A DNA stretch of 64,000 nucleotides. Source: DATKLL01 sp035542475. Lineage in GTDB: Bacteria; Desulfobacterota; Syntrophia; Syntrophales; UBA2185. Of this stretch, positions 8,334 through 17,834 are shown piece by piece. The DNA is taken from NCBI GenBank assembly GCA_035542475.1, contig DATKLL010000053.1, positions 1 through 64,000 on the forward strand, in the 5' to 3' direction. The notes under the pieces are model-generated. The model worked only from the letters and a program-made list of their open reading frames with translations, searched no databases and was not told the DNA's origin. Both the position numbers and the translations under genes were made by a program. Every line of letters starts with the position of its first letter. The stretch's first letter is position 1.

Positions 8334-8903
8334 GTCATACTTGTCTTAAGGTTCATCTGATTTAGTTCTTATCCGTATAAATAATCAATTAGCATTTAGA
8401 TATTTATAAATCCAGTAATTCAAAAAGTTCGAGTGTATTCGTTCTCCGGGGATTCGTTGGCATCTTCAGGATCCTTTTCCTTTTTTAAAAAATCATTTTT
8501 CAGCTTTCAATCGAGATTCACAGCATTCTGCGTATAGTCTAAGCACTGCATTCACATCTTTGATATGCCGGCGGCTTTTCTGAAATATATTGTACTTTTT
8601 ATGTCGAAAATGCCGGAGATGTTTCGGTCAAAAATTTGGCAAAACGATAGCTATTTGACATTAATTGTTTGCAAAAAAGTGATCTAATGAAAAGAAAAAG
8701 CTCTTTTAAGCTCCCGTTTATTATAGGGAATAAGCATTTATATTTAGATGGTATATAAATTGCTGAAGTTTGTAGCTGATAGATCAATTAAAACACGTCA
8801 TTTAAATGTATTAGTCCTATTTGCCGTAGTTTTTGGAACATTGAATATTGAATAATTAAAAGCCTTTCAGGTGGATATTGTCAAGGTATAGTAAATTCTG
8901 ATC
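8334..8903. other. 570-nt intergenic region with a possible sigma-54 site
   Basis: No believable gene is seen; the longest frame (minus, 62 codons at 8599-8787) has no ribosome site or family. The DNA is AT-rich. A sigma-54-like element at 8637-8652 (TGGCA...TAGCT, GG and GC 12 nt apart) is the only recognisable signal, but it is 250 nt from the next gene. No strong terminator stem was found after the activator gene. Confidence 0.5.
8637..8652 (+). promoter_or_regulatory. Weak sigma-54-like promoter
   Basis: TGGCAAAACGATAGCT keeps GG at -24 and GC at -12 with correct spacing, but the -12 box is TAGCT instead of TTGCW and the leader to the next gene would be about 240 nt. It could serve the TPR protein, kinase and activator genes downstream. 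Confidence 0.3.
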
Positions 8904-11069
8904 ATGAAGAAATTCATAATATCCATATTGATATTATTTATAGTTTACCAGCTTGTCGGGATAACTGAAGGCGGTGAAGATGGTAGTCGTGATCAAAATA
9001 TAGGTCAGGCGGAAACAGCGAAAACAATCAGGCAAGAAACAGATTCTGATACTACTTTGTATAATCAGGGGATGATTGCCTTTCAATCGGGAAGCTATTC
9101 GGATGCTTTGGATAAGCTTAAAATCATTTTGCAACGGGAGCCGGATGAATCTCCCAGGAAGGAAAAGATATTAAGATGTGTAGCCGACTGTCATTTCTTC
9201 TTGGGACTAAAGGGGAATAATAGCGATCTGTTGAGTGCAGTTGATTTTTATAAGAATATTTTACAGAAATATCCAAATTCCCGTGGTGAAAACACAATTG
9301 CTTTATACAGAATGGCGAATAGTTATGCAGCATTAAATTTCTATTATGAAGCGAAAAGAGAGTATGAAAGTCTCTATACCCAGTACCCGGAATCGACCTA
9401 TGCACCGGAAAGTGTATTCAGAATGGGGGAAATGCTCTACAAATCAAAAAAGTTTGGCGATGCCGCTGAAAAGTTCGAAGAATACATTCGTAAGTTTCCT
9501 GAGGGGGAATACATAAAGGTAGCTTATTTTAACCTCGGTGATTGTTATTCTCAGATTCATCAAGAGGAGAAAGCCGAAAGATGGTATCAGAGTGCCTTAA
9601 AAAGATGGCCTGATTTGGGAAATATTCCCGAACATATACTCTTGAATTTGGGGTTTCATTACTTCAATAGCTGGAAATATCCCGATACCCTGAAAATATT
9701 TTTCTTTTATATTAATGTATATCCAGAGAAAGAGAATTACAAGGAAGCTCTCTTTGTCATTGCCCGTTCGTTCATGGAGCTGGATCAACTTCCCCTTGCC
9801 CTCAAGATGTTTGGCCTACTGACAGAAAAATTTCCGAACAGCCGTGAAGCTACAGAGGGTGCCATTATTATGGCAAATATTGGTGTGAAGAAACCGGGAA
9901 TGAAATTGCCCTTACATTTTGAAGGAATGCAAAATTATCTGGATCCACTCAAGACGTATAATGATATTCTTGCAAGATCTCCAACCGGCGACTATGCGGA
10001 GGAGCTGCTGTTTCAAAAAGGTTACATCCTGTATAAAAACAGCAGGTATAAGGAGAGCTTTGATACCTATGCTCGTTTGCTGAGCCAGTTCTCCCATGGG
10101 AAATATAGGGGAGAAGCATTTAAGTATTTTCTGGCAAGTGCTGATTGGCTGGTAGACGAGAATTATGCAAAAGGTGATTACCCGGCAGTTTCAGAAATAT
10201 ACTTTAAATCAAGGGAAAACGGTCTGATCTCTGGAGATAATTTTAAGATGGCATTCAAAATGGGCGACAGTCTCAGGCTTGTCGGTCTTTACGATGAAGC
10301 AATGGAAGTCTTCGAGAAGCTTCTAAAGACTTGTGGAAGTATTGCTGACAGGCACAGGACTATTACGGCTATTGCCGATGTAGACTGTGAAAGAGGCAAT
10401 TATGAAAATGTCGAGAGGGTCTTAAAGCAGTTGTCGACTACTTCGTTAGATACGGACAAAAGGTTGACTCCCCACAGCGGCAAAAGCAGATATAAGGGAA
10501 AAGCAACGGTGAAACCTGTAGAATCTGAAGGCAACATAGAAAAGCATGTCAACAGGATTCTGGGGAATGTTTATTTCAAAAAGGGCCAGTTTGATAAGGC
10601 CGCACAAACCTATGCTAAGGTTTTAGATTCCGGCGTTGGTATTGAAGGCATGGCAGTTGTATATCGAAACTATGCCGAGTGTTTGAAAGCGATGAATTTA
10701 CTGCCAATGGCCATAGACAATTATCAAAAGGCCATAGAAGTCTATAACAGGGAAAATCAAAAGTACCCCGTCAATATCATAATCGATTCATATAGAGGTA
10801 TTGGAGATTGTCTGTTTGAGGAAAAAAAATACCTGGAAGCGATATCTATGTATAAACAGTCGCTGACAAAGTTTGACAGACGTACTGAAAGCTTATGGTC
10901 AATCTATAATATGGGGCGAGGGTATGTGGAATTGAGAAACTCCGAGATGGCGGATAAGACATTTTCGGAGTTAAAGAATAAGGGTGGTGAAGGTTTCTGG
11001 TCAACTCTTGCCGATTATGCCTTAAGAGAATATAGCTGGAATGATAAGTATTCCTCGTCTCAGAATTAA
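8904..11069 (+). CDS. Secreted TPR-repeat protein, 721 aa
   Basis: The N-terminus (MKKFIISILILFIVYQLVG) is a signal peptide or uncleaved anchor. The mature part is a long chain of tetratricopeptide repeats, seen as repeated A/G-Y-x-x-A spacing: GSYSDALDKLKIILQREPD, YYEAKREYESLYTQYP, KFGDAAEKFEEYIRKFPEG and more, with a Lys/Gly-rich break around 520-550 before the last repeats. Such TolA/YbgF-like TPR solenoids in the periplasm scaffold large complexes. It precedes the flagellar kinase and activator by 32 nt on the same strand, so it is probably co-transcribed with them. A role in sensing or assembling the basal body is possible but not shown. No lipobox Cys is present. Confidence 0.75.
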   Translation: MKKFIISILILFIVYQLVGITEGGEDGSRDQNIGQAETAKTIRQETDSDTTLYNQGMIAFQSGSYSDALDKLKIILQREPDESPRKEKILRCVADCHFFLGLKGNNSDLLSAVDFYKNILQKYPNSRGENTIALYRMANSYAALNFYYEAKREYESLYTQYPESTYAPESVFRMGEMLYKSKKFGDAAEKFEEYIRKFPEGEYIKVAYFNLGDCYSQIHQEEKAERWYQSALKRWPDLGNIPEHILLNLGFHYFNSWKYPDTLKIFFFYINVYPEKENYKEALFVIARSFMELDQLPLALKMFGLLTEKFPNSREATEGAIIMANIGVKKPGMKLPLHFEGMQNYLDPLKTYNDILARSPTGDYAEELLFQKGYILYKNSRYKESFDTYARLLSQFSHGKYRGEAFKYFLASADWLVDENYAKGDYPAVSEIYFKSRENGLISGDNFKMAFKMGDSLRLVGLYDEAMEVFEKLLKTCGSIADRHRTITAIADVDCERGNYENVERVLKQLSTTSLDTDKRLTPHSGKSRYKGKATVKPVESEGNIEKHVNRILGNVYFKKGQFDKAAQTYAKVLDSGVGIEGMAVVYRNYAECLKAMNLLPMAIDNYQKAIEVYNRENQKYPVNIIIDSYRGIGDCLFEEKKYLEAISMYKQSLTKFDRRTESLWSIYNMGRGYVELRNSEMADKTFSELKNKGGEGFWSTLADYALREYSWNDKYSSSQN

Positions 11070-11101
11070 TGCTAAACTGTTAAGTAGAATACAGGATTAT
11101 T

Positions 11102-12385
11102 ATGAATAATTCAGAAATTGCAGACAGCCAATATCTCTTCTTACAAAAATCCTTTAATGAATTCAATCAAGCCACCACACGGCTTCAGCAAGCCTTTGCC
11201 AATCTAGAAATAAAGTTTGAACAAATAAACAAGGAATTGGAATTAAAAAATGAGGAACTGAAACGGACAATAGAGGAAAAAGAGAAGGTAAAAAATTATC
11301 TCCGGAATATACTTGAAAGCCTTACCACCGGCGTGGTCGTCACAGATCTTGACGGAAAGATCACGACAGTAAACAGGTGCGCAGAGACATTTTGGGGCAT
11401 TTCTCAGGATCAGGCGGAAGGGAAGGACATAAAGTTTTTATTCTCTGACTTGAATATTGCAGACTGGAAAGTCTTTCATACTGATTATCTGCCGGATAAA
11501 GGGGAAAAAGTAAATATTAAGGATAAGATTATTGAAATTTTTGTTTCTCCCATGAGGAGTGAGCAGGGGGAGATCATAGGAACTGTCTTTATCTTGCGTG
11601 ATATTACCAGGATCGAAAAACTGGAAGAAATGGCAAAGCGAACGGAAAAACTTGTGGCCATGGGTGAGATGGCAGCGAACATCGCTCATGAAATAAGAAA
11701 TCCTCTCGGTAGCATCGAATTGTTTGCATCGCTGCTGATGAAGGATATGAAAGATAAAAATCATCAAAATAGATTATCGAACATTATTACTTCAGTAAAA
11801 AATATGGACAATAAAATTTCAAACCTCCTGCTGTTTACGACACAAAAGAATCCAGTAATGAGAAATATTAATCTCCATCGCATTATGAAGGAAGTGCTTC
11901 TATTTTCCGATCCGATTATAAAACAGGAGGGCATATCACTATCAGTGACTTATTCGGACGTTGAGCCCTATGTAAGGGGTGATGCTGAGATGCTTAAACA
12001 AGTATTCCTCAATATCTTATTAAATTCTATACAAGCGATGGCTGATGGAGGATCCCTCAGGATTGAAACAATCGCATCTCATGAACAGGAAGTGGTTTCC
12101 ACAGGTAATAGAAACGTTGAAGTCAGGATCTCTGATACAGGCGTAGGTATTCCAAGGGAAAACCTGAAAAAAATATTTGATCCTTTTTTCAGTACCAGGG
12201 AAAGGGGGTCGGGCCTGGGTCTTGCCATTGTCCATAATATTGTCCATGTTCATAACGGTACAATAGATGTTGAAAGTAAGGAGAAAGAAGGGACAGTTTT
12301 CAGTATCCTCCTTCCCTTGACTCAAGGGATGCGGGACTCTAAAGTTGCTGATAGCTTGAATATCTTGGATGATAGATATGAATAA
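11102..12385 (+). CDS. Cytoplasmic PAS histidine kinase (FlrB/FleS-like)
   Basis: 427 aa without membrane segments. N-terminal coiled coil about 25-65, a PAS domain about 70-175 (ESLTTGVVVTDLDGKITTV), a HisKA domain with phospho-His196 (NIAHEIRNPLGS), then an HATPase domain with N box (NILLNSIQAM), G1 (SDTGVGIP), F and G2 (RERGSGLGLAI) motifs intact. This soluble layout matches FlrB of Vibrio and FleS of Pseudomonas, which phosphorylate the sigma-54 activator of class III flagellar genes; FlhF and the export apparatus can influence such kinases. It overlaps the following activator gene by 8 nt, a typical cognate pair. No kinase signal ligand can be inferred. Confidence 0.88.
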   Translation: MNNSEIADSQYLFLQKSFNEFNQATTRLQQAFANLEIKFEQINKELELKNEELKRTIEEKEKVKNYLRNILESLTTGVVVTDLDGKITTVNRCAETFWGISQDQAEGKDIKFLFSDLNIADWKVFHTDYLPDKGEKVNIKDKIIEIFVSPMRSEQGEIIGTVFILRDITRIEKLEEMAKRTEKLVAMGEMAANIAHEIRNPLGSIELFASLLMKDMKDKNHQNRLSNIITSVKNMDNKISNLLLFTTQKNPVMRNINLHRIMKEVLLFSDPIIKQEGISLSVTYSDVEPYVRGDAEMLKQVFLNILLNSIQAMADGGSLRIETIASHEQEVVSTGNRNVEVRISDTGVGIPRENLKKIFDPFFSTRERGSGLGLAIVHNIVHVHNGTIDVESKEKEGTVFSILLPLTQGMRDSKVADSLNILDDRYE

Positions 12386-13733
12386 GAGACCGGTTTTAAT
12401 AGTTGATGATGATCCGTCAATGAGGATGGCCTTGTCCGAATCACTGTTGAGCTGCGGGTATCGAGTAGAAGCCGCAGTTGACGGAGCAGACGCCCTAACA
12501 AAGTTTAATAAAGGAAAATTTGACGTTGTCATTACAGATATGCGAATGCCGAAAGTCGGTGGTATTGAGGTGCTTCGGGGTGTCAAAAAGATCTCGCCGC
12601 AGACGCATGTCATTGTGATAACGGCTTATGGAACTGTCAATACTGCCGTTCAGGCGATGAAGGAAGGGGCATCTGATTTTATTATGAAGCCCTTTTCCCT
12701 AGACGATCTTGAATCGGTTGTAAAAAATGTATTTTCAAAACGTGATAATGGTGAAGGTGAATCAATGGATGAGGAAGAGGCCCAATCATCCTTTAAAGAG
12801 ATTATCACATGCGATAAAAAAATGATGTCCCTGCTGGAATTACTTAAGTGTGTGTCAAAAAGCAAATCCAGCGTCTTGATTCAAGGTGAAAGCGGTACGG
12901 GTAAGGAGTTATTTGCACGTTATATTCATCGTAACAGTAACAGATCCCACATGCCGTTTGTTGCAGTTAACTGCGCTGCAGTTCCGCATAATCTTCTCGA
13001 AAGTGAAATGTTCGGGTACGAAAAGGGTGCTTTTACCGGTGCGTTGCAGAGGAGACTAGGGAAATTCGAACTGGCTGACGGGGGGACGTTATTGCTGGAT
13101 GAGATTAGCGAGATGGATATGCAGCTCCAGGCAAAGCTTCTCAGGGCCATCCAGGAGGGAGAAATTGATCGACTGGGGGGAAGAGAACCCATTTCCGTTA
13201 ATGTACGAATCATCGCAACGACAAACTCAGACTTGAAGAAAGACATTTCAGAAAAAAAGTTCAGGGAGGATCTATTTTACCGGCTTAATGTCATTCCGGT
13301 TACAATACCGCCGCTGAGGAATAGGATGAATGATATTCCATTGCTCAGCAATTATTTTCTCAGGAAATATAGTGAGCTCGTAGGTAGAAAAACTACCCTG
13401 TCTGCTGAGGCTGAGATCTTATTAAAGAGCTATGCATGGCCTGGGAATGTTAGGGAACTGGAAAATGTTATCGAAAGGGCCGTGTTGATGGCTGACAGGG
13501 GTAATGTACAATCGGAACATTTACACATGGAAAAGGATGAAAGGGAATCTGTAGAGGCTGATTCAGTAAATGTTTCCTATAAGGGATCGACTTTGTGGGA
13601 GATGGAAAGGGATCTGATTGTAGAAACTCTGAAAGAGGTTAATGGAAATAAGACAAAGGCATCAAAAATTCTGGGCATCAGCGTTCGTACCATGCGCAAT
13701 AAGTTGCATGAGTATAAATTGACCAATTTATGA
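12378..13733 (+). CDS. Sigma-54-dependent flagellar response regulator (FlrC/FleR-like)
   Basis: 451 aa from the ATG at 12378, preferred over one at 12369 because a GGAT lies 8 nt upstream and the product then begins right before the receiver (MNKRPVLIVDDDP). Phosphoacceptor Asp54 (VITDMRMPK), Walker A GESGTGKE, GAFTGA loop, Walker B LLDEISEM, then a Fis-type HTH (NKTKASKILGISVRTMRNKL). All sigma-54 activation motifs are intact. Overlap with the kinase gene and its place 285 nt before the sigma-54 promoter of flgB make it the likely direct activator of the hook-basal-body operons. The other activator (6954-8333) is a paralogue, so the division of labour is open. Confidence 0.92.
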   Translation: MNKRPVLIVDDDPSMRMALSESLLSCGYRVEAAVDGADALTKFNKGKFDVVITDMRMPKVGGIEVLRGVKKISPQTHVIVITAYGTVNTAVQAMKEGASDFIMKPFSLDDLESVVKNVFSKRDNGEGESMDEEEAQSSFKEIITCDKKMMSLLELLKCVSKSKSSVLIQGESGTGKELFARYIHRNSNRSHMPFVAVNCAAVPHNLLESEMFGYEKGAFTGALQRRLGKFELADGGTLLLDEISEMDMQLQAKLLRAIQEGEIDRLGGREPISVNVRIIATTNSDLKKDISEKKFREDLFYRLNVIPVTIPPLRNRMNDIPLLSNYFLRKYSELVGRKTTLSAEAEILLKSYAWPGNVRELENVIERAVLMADRGNVQSEHLHMEKDERESVEADSVNVSYKGSTLWEMERDLIVETLKEVNGNKTKASKILGISVRTMRNKLHEYKLTNL

Positions 13734-13942
13734 ACAGGATGGTCAAAAAAATGTCTCTTTGTGATACAGGAAAAATTTTCCCATCATCTGTAAACTTCAG
13801 ATTTAGTAATGCTTCATGCCTTTGGAACAATAATCTTTTAAGTGACCTATAGTGATAAATGCACGACTGTTAACCATTTTGAATGAATGGAAAGTATTAT
13901 GATTCGTTTTTATTTGAAAATACGAATATTTTGGGAGTTGTT

Positions 13943-13958
13943 TGGTATATCCTTTGCA
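13943..13958 (+). promoter_or_regulatory. Sigma-54 promoter of the flgB operon
   Basis: TGGTATATCCTTTGCA fits TGGCAYR-N4-TTGCW with GG at 13944-13945 and GC at 13956-13957, 12 nt apart. Transcription should start near 13969, 50 nt before the flgB ATG, which has CAGGAG as ribosome site. The upstream gap carries ATCTG...CAGAT half-sites (about 13794-13810) that could bind an activator. Confidence 0.85.
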
Positions 13959-14018
13959 AATATGTTCTGAAAATGGCCTTTTACTATTTATTCATGCCAC
14001 TATAAAACAGGAGAGTTT

Positions 14019-14393
14019 ATGGATTTTCCGTTTGATAGAACAATGAAGCTTTTGTCTTCTATGATAGATTTCCGGTCTCAGAAACATCAATTCATCACTT
14101 CAAATGTAGCAAATATCGATACTCCTGGATACACATCCAAAGATTTGCAATTCAAAGGTATTATTGGGGAAGAGATGCAAAAGAAATTAGTCAGAACAGA
14201 CAAAATGCACTTACCCGGGCAGTTTGCAAATGCCGGGTCAATAGATGGTGAGATCGTTGATTCCGGGGAGAGGGTAAATATCGAGACGGAGATGACCAAT
14301 CTTGCAGAAAATCATTTAATGTATAACACATCTGTTGAACTGTTAAGCAGGAAACTAAGAAGTATCAGAAACGTATTTAATGAGGTGAAGTAG
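14019..14393 (+). CDS. flgB: Flagellar basal-body rod protein FlgB
   Basis: Proximal rod subunit, 124 aa, exported by the flagellar type III system without a cleaved signal. The N-terminal rod motif is present (SQKHQFITSNVANIDTPGYTS, giving the ANIDTPGY signature), as is the C-terminal helix that packs in the rod (MYNTSVELLSRKLRSIRNVFNEV). Length is slightly under the common 130-140. First gene of a long operon from the sigma-54 promoter at 13943; flgC follows after 1 nt. Confidence 0.96.
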   Translation: MDFPFDRTMKLLSSMIDFRSQKHQFITSNVANIDTPGYTSKDLQFKGIIGEEMQKKLVRTDKMHLPGQFANAGSIDGEIVDSGERVNIETEMTNLAENHLMYNTSVELLSRKLRSIRNVFNEVK

Positions 14394-14394
14394 C

Positions 14395-14826
14395 ATGGAT
14401 ATCTATACACCGTTCAGAATATGTGGAGAGGGGCTTGCAGCCCAGCGGGCGAAGATGGATGTTATCGTAAGCAATATAGCCAATATCCATACAACAAGAA
14501 CGCCTGAAGGAGGACCTTACAAAAGAAAAGTTGTTGTTTTTTCATCTGAAAATGTCAACAGCAATTTTGATTCTCAATTAAGAGACGCCATAAAGACAGT
14601 GAAGGTCGACGGAGTGGAAGAAGCCAAAGAAGATGAAGCTGTAAAAATGATGCACAATCCAGGTCATCCGGATGCCGACGCAAGGGGGTTTGTGGCTATG
14701 CCGAACATCAACTTGGTGACGGAGATGGTGGATATGATGCTGACCAACAGGGCTTATGAGGCATGCGTTACAGCCTTCGATGCCTCTAAAAATATGGCTC
14801 TCAAGACAATGGAAATGGGAAAGTAG
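14395..14826 (+). CDS. flgC: Flagellar basal-body rod protein FlgC
   Basis: 143-aa proximal rod subunit. It has the family N-terminus (GLAAQRAKMDVIVSNIANIHTT) and the C-terminal NINLVTEMVDMMLTNRAYEA block shared by rod and hook proteins. Sits between flgB (1-nt gap) and fliE, as in most flagellar loci, and is made from the flgB sigma-54 transcript. The internal region is short, as usual for FlgC, with the NPGHPDADARGFVAMPN segment conserved. Confidence 0.96.
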   Translation: MDIYTPFRICGEGLAAQRAKMDVIVSNIANIHTTRTPEGGPYKRKVVVFSSENVNSNFDSQLRDAIKTVKVDGVEEAKEDEAVKMMHNPGHPDADARGFVAMPNINLVTEMVDMMLTNRAYEACVTAFDASKNMALKTMEMGK

Positions 14827-14878
14827 GACATAAGTAGCAAGGAATGGTTTATCCAAAAGTGTGGGAGGTGATTTAAGA

Positions 14879-15181
14879 ATGAGCGATATTTCAATCAGAG
14901 GTGAAGCACTCAAGCCTTCAACAGTAGCCGATAAAGTAAAAGATGCCGGTCCGGGCGATAAAACAGAATTCAGTACTATCCTCAAGAACAAGGTCAACGA
15001 AATCAATCAGCTTCAATTAGATGCTGATCAGGCCATTACAAAGGTCGAACTGGGAAATTCCGGAAGCATTCATGATGCAATAATTGCCCTGGAAAAGGCG
15101 GATCTCTCATTCAGAAAAATGATACAGGTGCGGAATAAGATTTTGGAAGCCTATCAGGAAGTCATGAGGATGCAAGTCTAG
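14879..15181 (+). CDS. fliE: Flagellar hook-basal body adaptor FliE
   Basis: 100 aa from the ATG at 14879. A GTG 18 nt upstream is also in frame, but it lies inside the ribosome site GGGAGGTGA, so the ATG is right. FliE joins the MS-ring (FliF) to the rod and is the first substrate through the export gate. Family signature is seen in the C-terminal half: VNEINQLQLDADQAITKVELG and AIIALEKADLSFRKMIQVRNKILEAYQEVMRM (split). Gene order flgB-flgC-fliE-fliF is canonical. Confidence 0.95.
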   Translation: MSDISIRGEALKPSTVADKVKDAGPGDKTEFSTILKNKVNEINQLQLDADQAITKVELGNSGSIHDAIIALEKADLSFRKMIQVRNKILEAYQEVMRMQV

Positions 15182-15205
15182 TATATATTTTAAACTGTGA
15201 CGGTT

Positions 15206-16807
15206 ATGAACATGGGATCTCTTATTCAGTTTCTTACACAAATATGGAAAGGTTTTAATGCGTTAGAACCTTCAAAAAAGTTATCTATCCTAATTATAGC
15301 CGCGGTTACTTTTATCGGAGTTGGGGTAATGGTCTATTGGACCAATAAACCGGAGTATCGTGTGCTGTTTTCAAACCTCGGTGCAGATGATGCTGCAAAT
15401 ATTGCTGCAAGATTGCAAGAGAAAAAGGTGCCCTATCAGATATCACCTTCCGGCGATTCTATTCTTGTCCCCTCTGAAAAGATATCCGAAATAAGATTAG
15501 AATTGGCATCCTCCGGATTACCTCAGGGTGGAGGTGTTGGTTTTGAGATTTTTGATAATAAATCTCTCGGTGCAACAGAATTTGTACAACAGTTGAATTA
15601 TCAGAGGGCTCTTCAAGGTGAACTGTCCCGAACCATCAACGGGTTGGACGAAATACAACATAGCAGAGTCCATTTAGTCATACCAAAAAAATCGCTTTTT
15701 GTAGAAGATCAGAAAAAGCCCACTGCTTCCGTCATAGTCAAATTAAAAGCGGGCAGAACATTGCGGCCTCCGCAGATAGATGGGATCGTCCATCTGGTGG
15801 CAAGTTCGGTAGAAGGAATGAATCCTTCTGATGTGATGGTGGTCGATAACAGCGGTAAGGTGTTGTCGGTAATACAGGATGAATCTAAACTGGCGAGGAT
15901 GTCCAATTCCCAGGTTGAGTTTCAAAGGAATATCGAGAAAGATCTGACGAACAGAGTGCAGTCCCTGCTGGAAAAAGTAGTTGGCGAGGGGAAAGCGATC
16001 GTCAGGGTATCAGCAGACCTTGATTTCAGAATAACGGAAAAAACAGAGGAGAAATATGATCCCGAGGAGCCTGTGGTGAGAAGTATGCAGCGTCAGTCTC
16101 AAAAATCAGGTTCCGGCGCCCTAACTGCGGGTGGTCAGTCAACAATTGCTCCTGTTGGTGGGAAACAGCCGGGTGGCTCAACAGCTGCGAAACAGGGACC
16201 AGGGAGTGAAAGGCTGGATGAGGTTGTAAATTACGAGATAAATAAAGTTGTCAGCAAGACGGTCATGCCCGTAGGGGATGTCAAGAAGTTATCAGTAGCC
16301 GTACTGCTGGATGGGCCTTATGTGAAAAATGACAAAGGAGTTGAGGAGTTCCAGCCAAGGTCTAAGAAGGAACTGACGGATCTGGAGGAACTGGTAAAAA
16401 AGGCGGCTGGTTTTGACACAAAAAGGGGTGATCAGGTTGTTATCACCAATGTTCCCTTCAACAAGGGTGAATTCGATGCAGGTACAACCGGGAAAGAATC
16501 ATGGCCGGAGAAAGTAACGGCGTTTTATCCCGTAATTAAATACATTGTTATGCTGGCTGCGCTGATATTATTAGCGATATTTGTTCTACAACCAATCATA
16601 AAGATGATATTGGTAAAGGGGAAAACAACTGGGTTTACTACGCGAGAAAGTCTTTCGGCACCAGCAGGAGAACTGGAAGGTACTGCAAGTCCATTGGCTA
16701 TAGGAGAAAAATCTACGGTAGCATTAACCGAAACTGATCTGGTCAGGCAGATGGCGAACGCTGATACAAGGCGATTTGCCGAATTGCTGAGACTATGGAT
16801 ACGGTGA
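15206..16807 (+). CDS. fliF: Flagellar MS-ring protein FliF
   Basis: 533 aa from the ATG at 15206; an in-frame GTG at 15197 and ATG at 15212 are alternatives, all with weak ribosome sites. TM1 lies near the N-terminus (LSILIIAAVTFIGVGVMVYW), then ring-building motifs (RVLFSNLGADDAANIAARL; GVGFEIFDNKSLGATEFVQQ), a Gly/Ser/Gln-rich loop about 305-340, and TM2 (YPVIKYIVMLAALILLAIFVL, about 448-470). The extreme C-terminus (DTRRFAELLRLWIR) is the FliG-binding tail. FliF forms the inner-membrane ring that houses the export gate and mounts the C-ring. fliG follows after 22 nt. Confidence 0.95.
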   Translation: MNMGSLIQFLTQIWKGFNALEPSKKLSILIIAAVTFIGVGVMVYWTNKPEYRVLFSNLGADDAANIAARLQEKKVPYQISPSGDSILVPSEKISEIRLELASSGLPQGGGVGFEIFDNKSLGATEFVQQLNYQRALQGELSRTINGLDEIQHSRVHLVIPKKSLFVEDQKKPTASVIVKLKAGRTLRPPQIDGIVHLVASSVEGMNPSDVMVVDNSGKVLSVIQDESKLARMSNSQVEFQRNIEKDLTNRVQSLLEKVVGEGKAIVRVSADLDFRITEKTEEKYDPEEPVVRSMQRQSQKSGSGALTAGGQSTIAPVGGKQPGGSTAAKQGPGSERLDEVVNYEINKVVSKTVMPVGDVKKLSVAVLLDGPYVKNDKGVEEFQPRSKKELTDLEELVKKAAGFDTKRGDQVVITNVPFNKGEFDAGTTGKESWPEKVTAFYPVIKYIVMLAALILLAIFVLQPIIKMILVKGKTTGFTTRESLSAPAGELEGTASPLAIGEKSTVALTETDLVRQMANADTRRFAELLRLWIR

Positions 16808-16829
16808 ATTGAAATAGATAGTACGAACT

Positions 16830-17834
16830 ATGAATGAAGATAAAGTAGCTATCCTGCTGTTGTCTTTGGATGAGGAACTGGCGGCTAAGATTATGAAAAA
16901 TTTTAGTCCCTCCGAAATTGAGCTCATTGGAAAGCAGATGAGCCGTCTTCATAGTGTATCCCTGGAAGAAGTCAATAATGTTGCGAAAGAGTTTTGCGTA
17001 ATGGCAAGGCAAAAAGGAGGAGTCGTACCAGTATATGGCGAAACCTTACGAAGCCTGATCGTGAAAGCCGCAGGAGAAGAAACGGCTCACGATATTCTGA
17101 CCAGTATAGAAAGAGCAGCGGGGTATGACAGGTCTTTTGATAACCCGCTGATGCAAAAGTTACGGGAAATAGACCCACAGTTATTGATAGATTTCACGAG
17201 GACCGAACATCCTCAAACCATCGCCTTGATCCTCTCCTATGTGGGAGCTGAACAAGCGGCAAGTATCCTGGAAAGTTTTTCTCCAGAGGTACAAGGTGAC
17301 ATAGTTAAAAGGATGGCAACATTAAAAAGCGTCCCTCATGAATTTATCGTCGACATTGCTAAAACACTTGAAAAAGAGATCATTGTCGGAGGTGTAAGCG
17401 ACCTGCAGCCGGGCGGCATTACTATGGTGGCAGAAATCATGAACAGGATGACTCGGAGTACCGAAAATACTATTATGAAGTCACTTGATGAGACTGTTCC
17501 GGAAATTGCAACTGAGATACGCAAGAAGATGTTTACATTCGAAGACATACTCAAATTGGATGACAGGAGTATCCAGGAGTTATTAAGAGAAGTTACCACT
17601 GAAGATTTAGGGCGAGCCTTGAAGATAGTCGATGAAGAAATGAGGGGCGTCATTTACAGGAATATGTCAAAACGCGGCGCTGAAATGCTGAAGGAAGATA
17701 TAGAGATGATGCCTCCGATAAGGTTATCGGAAATAGAGAAGAGCCAGCGCATTATTATTGATGCTACGAAAAAATTAGAGGCAGAAGGTAAAATTGTCAT
17801 CCTCCGCGGTGATGGAGGTGACCAACTTGTCTAA
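16830..17834 (+). CDS. fliG: Flagellar motor switch protein FliG
   Basis: 334 aa, normal length. Three domains: FliG_N (about 1-105) that binds FliF, the middle domain with the EHPQTIALILSYV motif (about 130-140) that contacts FliM, and the C-terminal torque domain (about 210-325) with the charged helix FEDILKLDDRSIQELLREV, whose acidic and Arg residues face the stator. All key charged residues appear present. Cytoplasmic C-ring. Its 3' end overlaps fliH; the last codons supply fliH's ribosome site. Confidence 0.95.
   Translation: MNEDKVAILLLSLDEELAAKIMKNFSPSEIELIGKQMSRLHSVSLEEVNNVAKEFCVMARQKGGVVPVYGETLRSLIVKAAGEETAHDILTSIERAAGYDRSFDNPLMQKLREIDPQLLIDFTRTEHPQTIALILSYVGAEQAASILESFSPEVQGDIVKRMATLKSVPHEFIVDIAKTLEKEIIVGGVSDLQPGGITMVAEIMNRMTRSTENTIMKSLDETVPEIATEIRKKMFTFEDILKLDDRSIQELLREVTTEDLGRALKIVDEEMRGVIYRNMSKRGAEMLKEDIEMMPPIRLSEIEKSQRIIIDATKKLEAEGKIVILRGDGGDQLV

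Noticed and set aside
8599..8787. Minus-strand 62-codon frame in the 8.3-8.9 kb gap
   Set aside because: No ribosome site, AT-rich composition and no family; likely chance.
12020..12613. 197-codon minus frame across the kinase and activator genes
   Set aside because: Antisense to two well-recognised domains with no ribosome site or family of its own.
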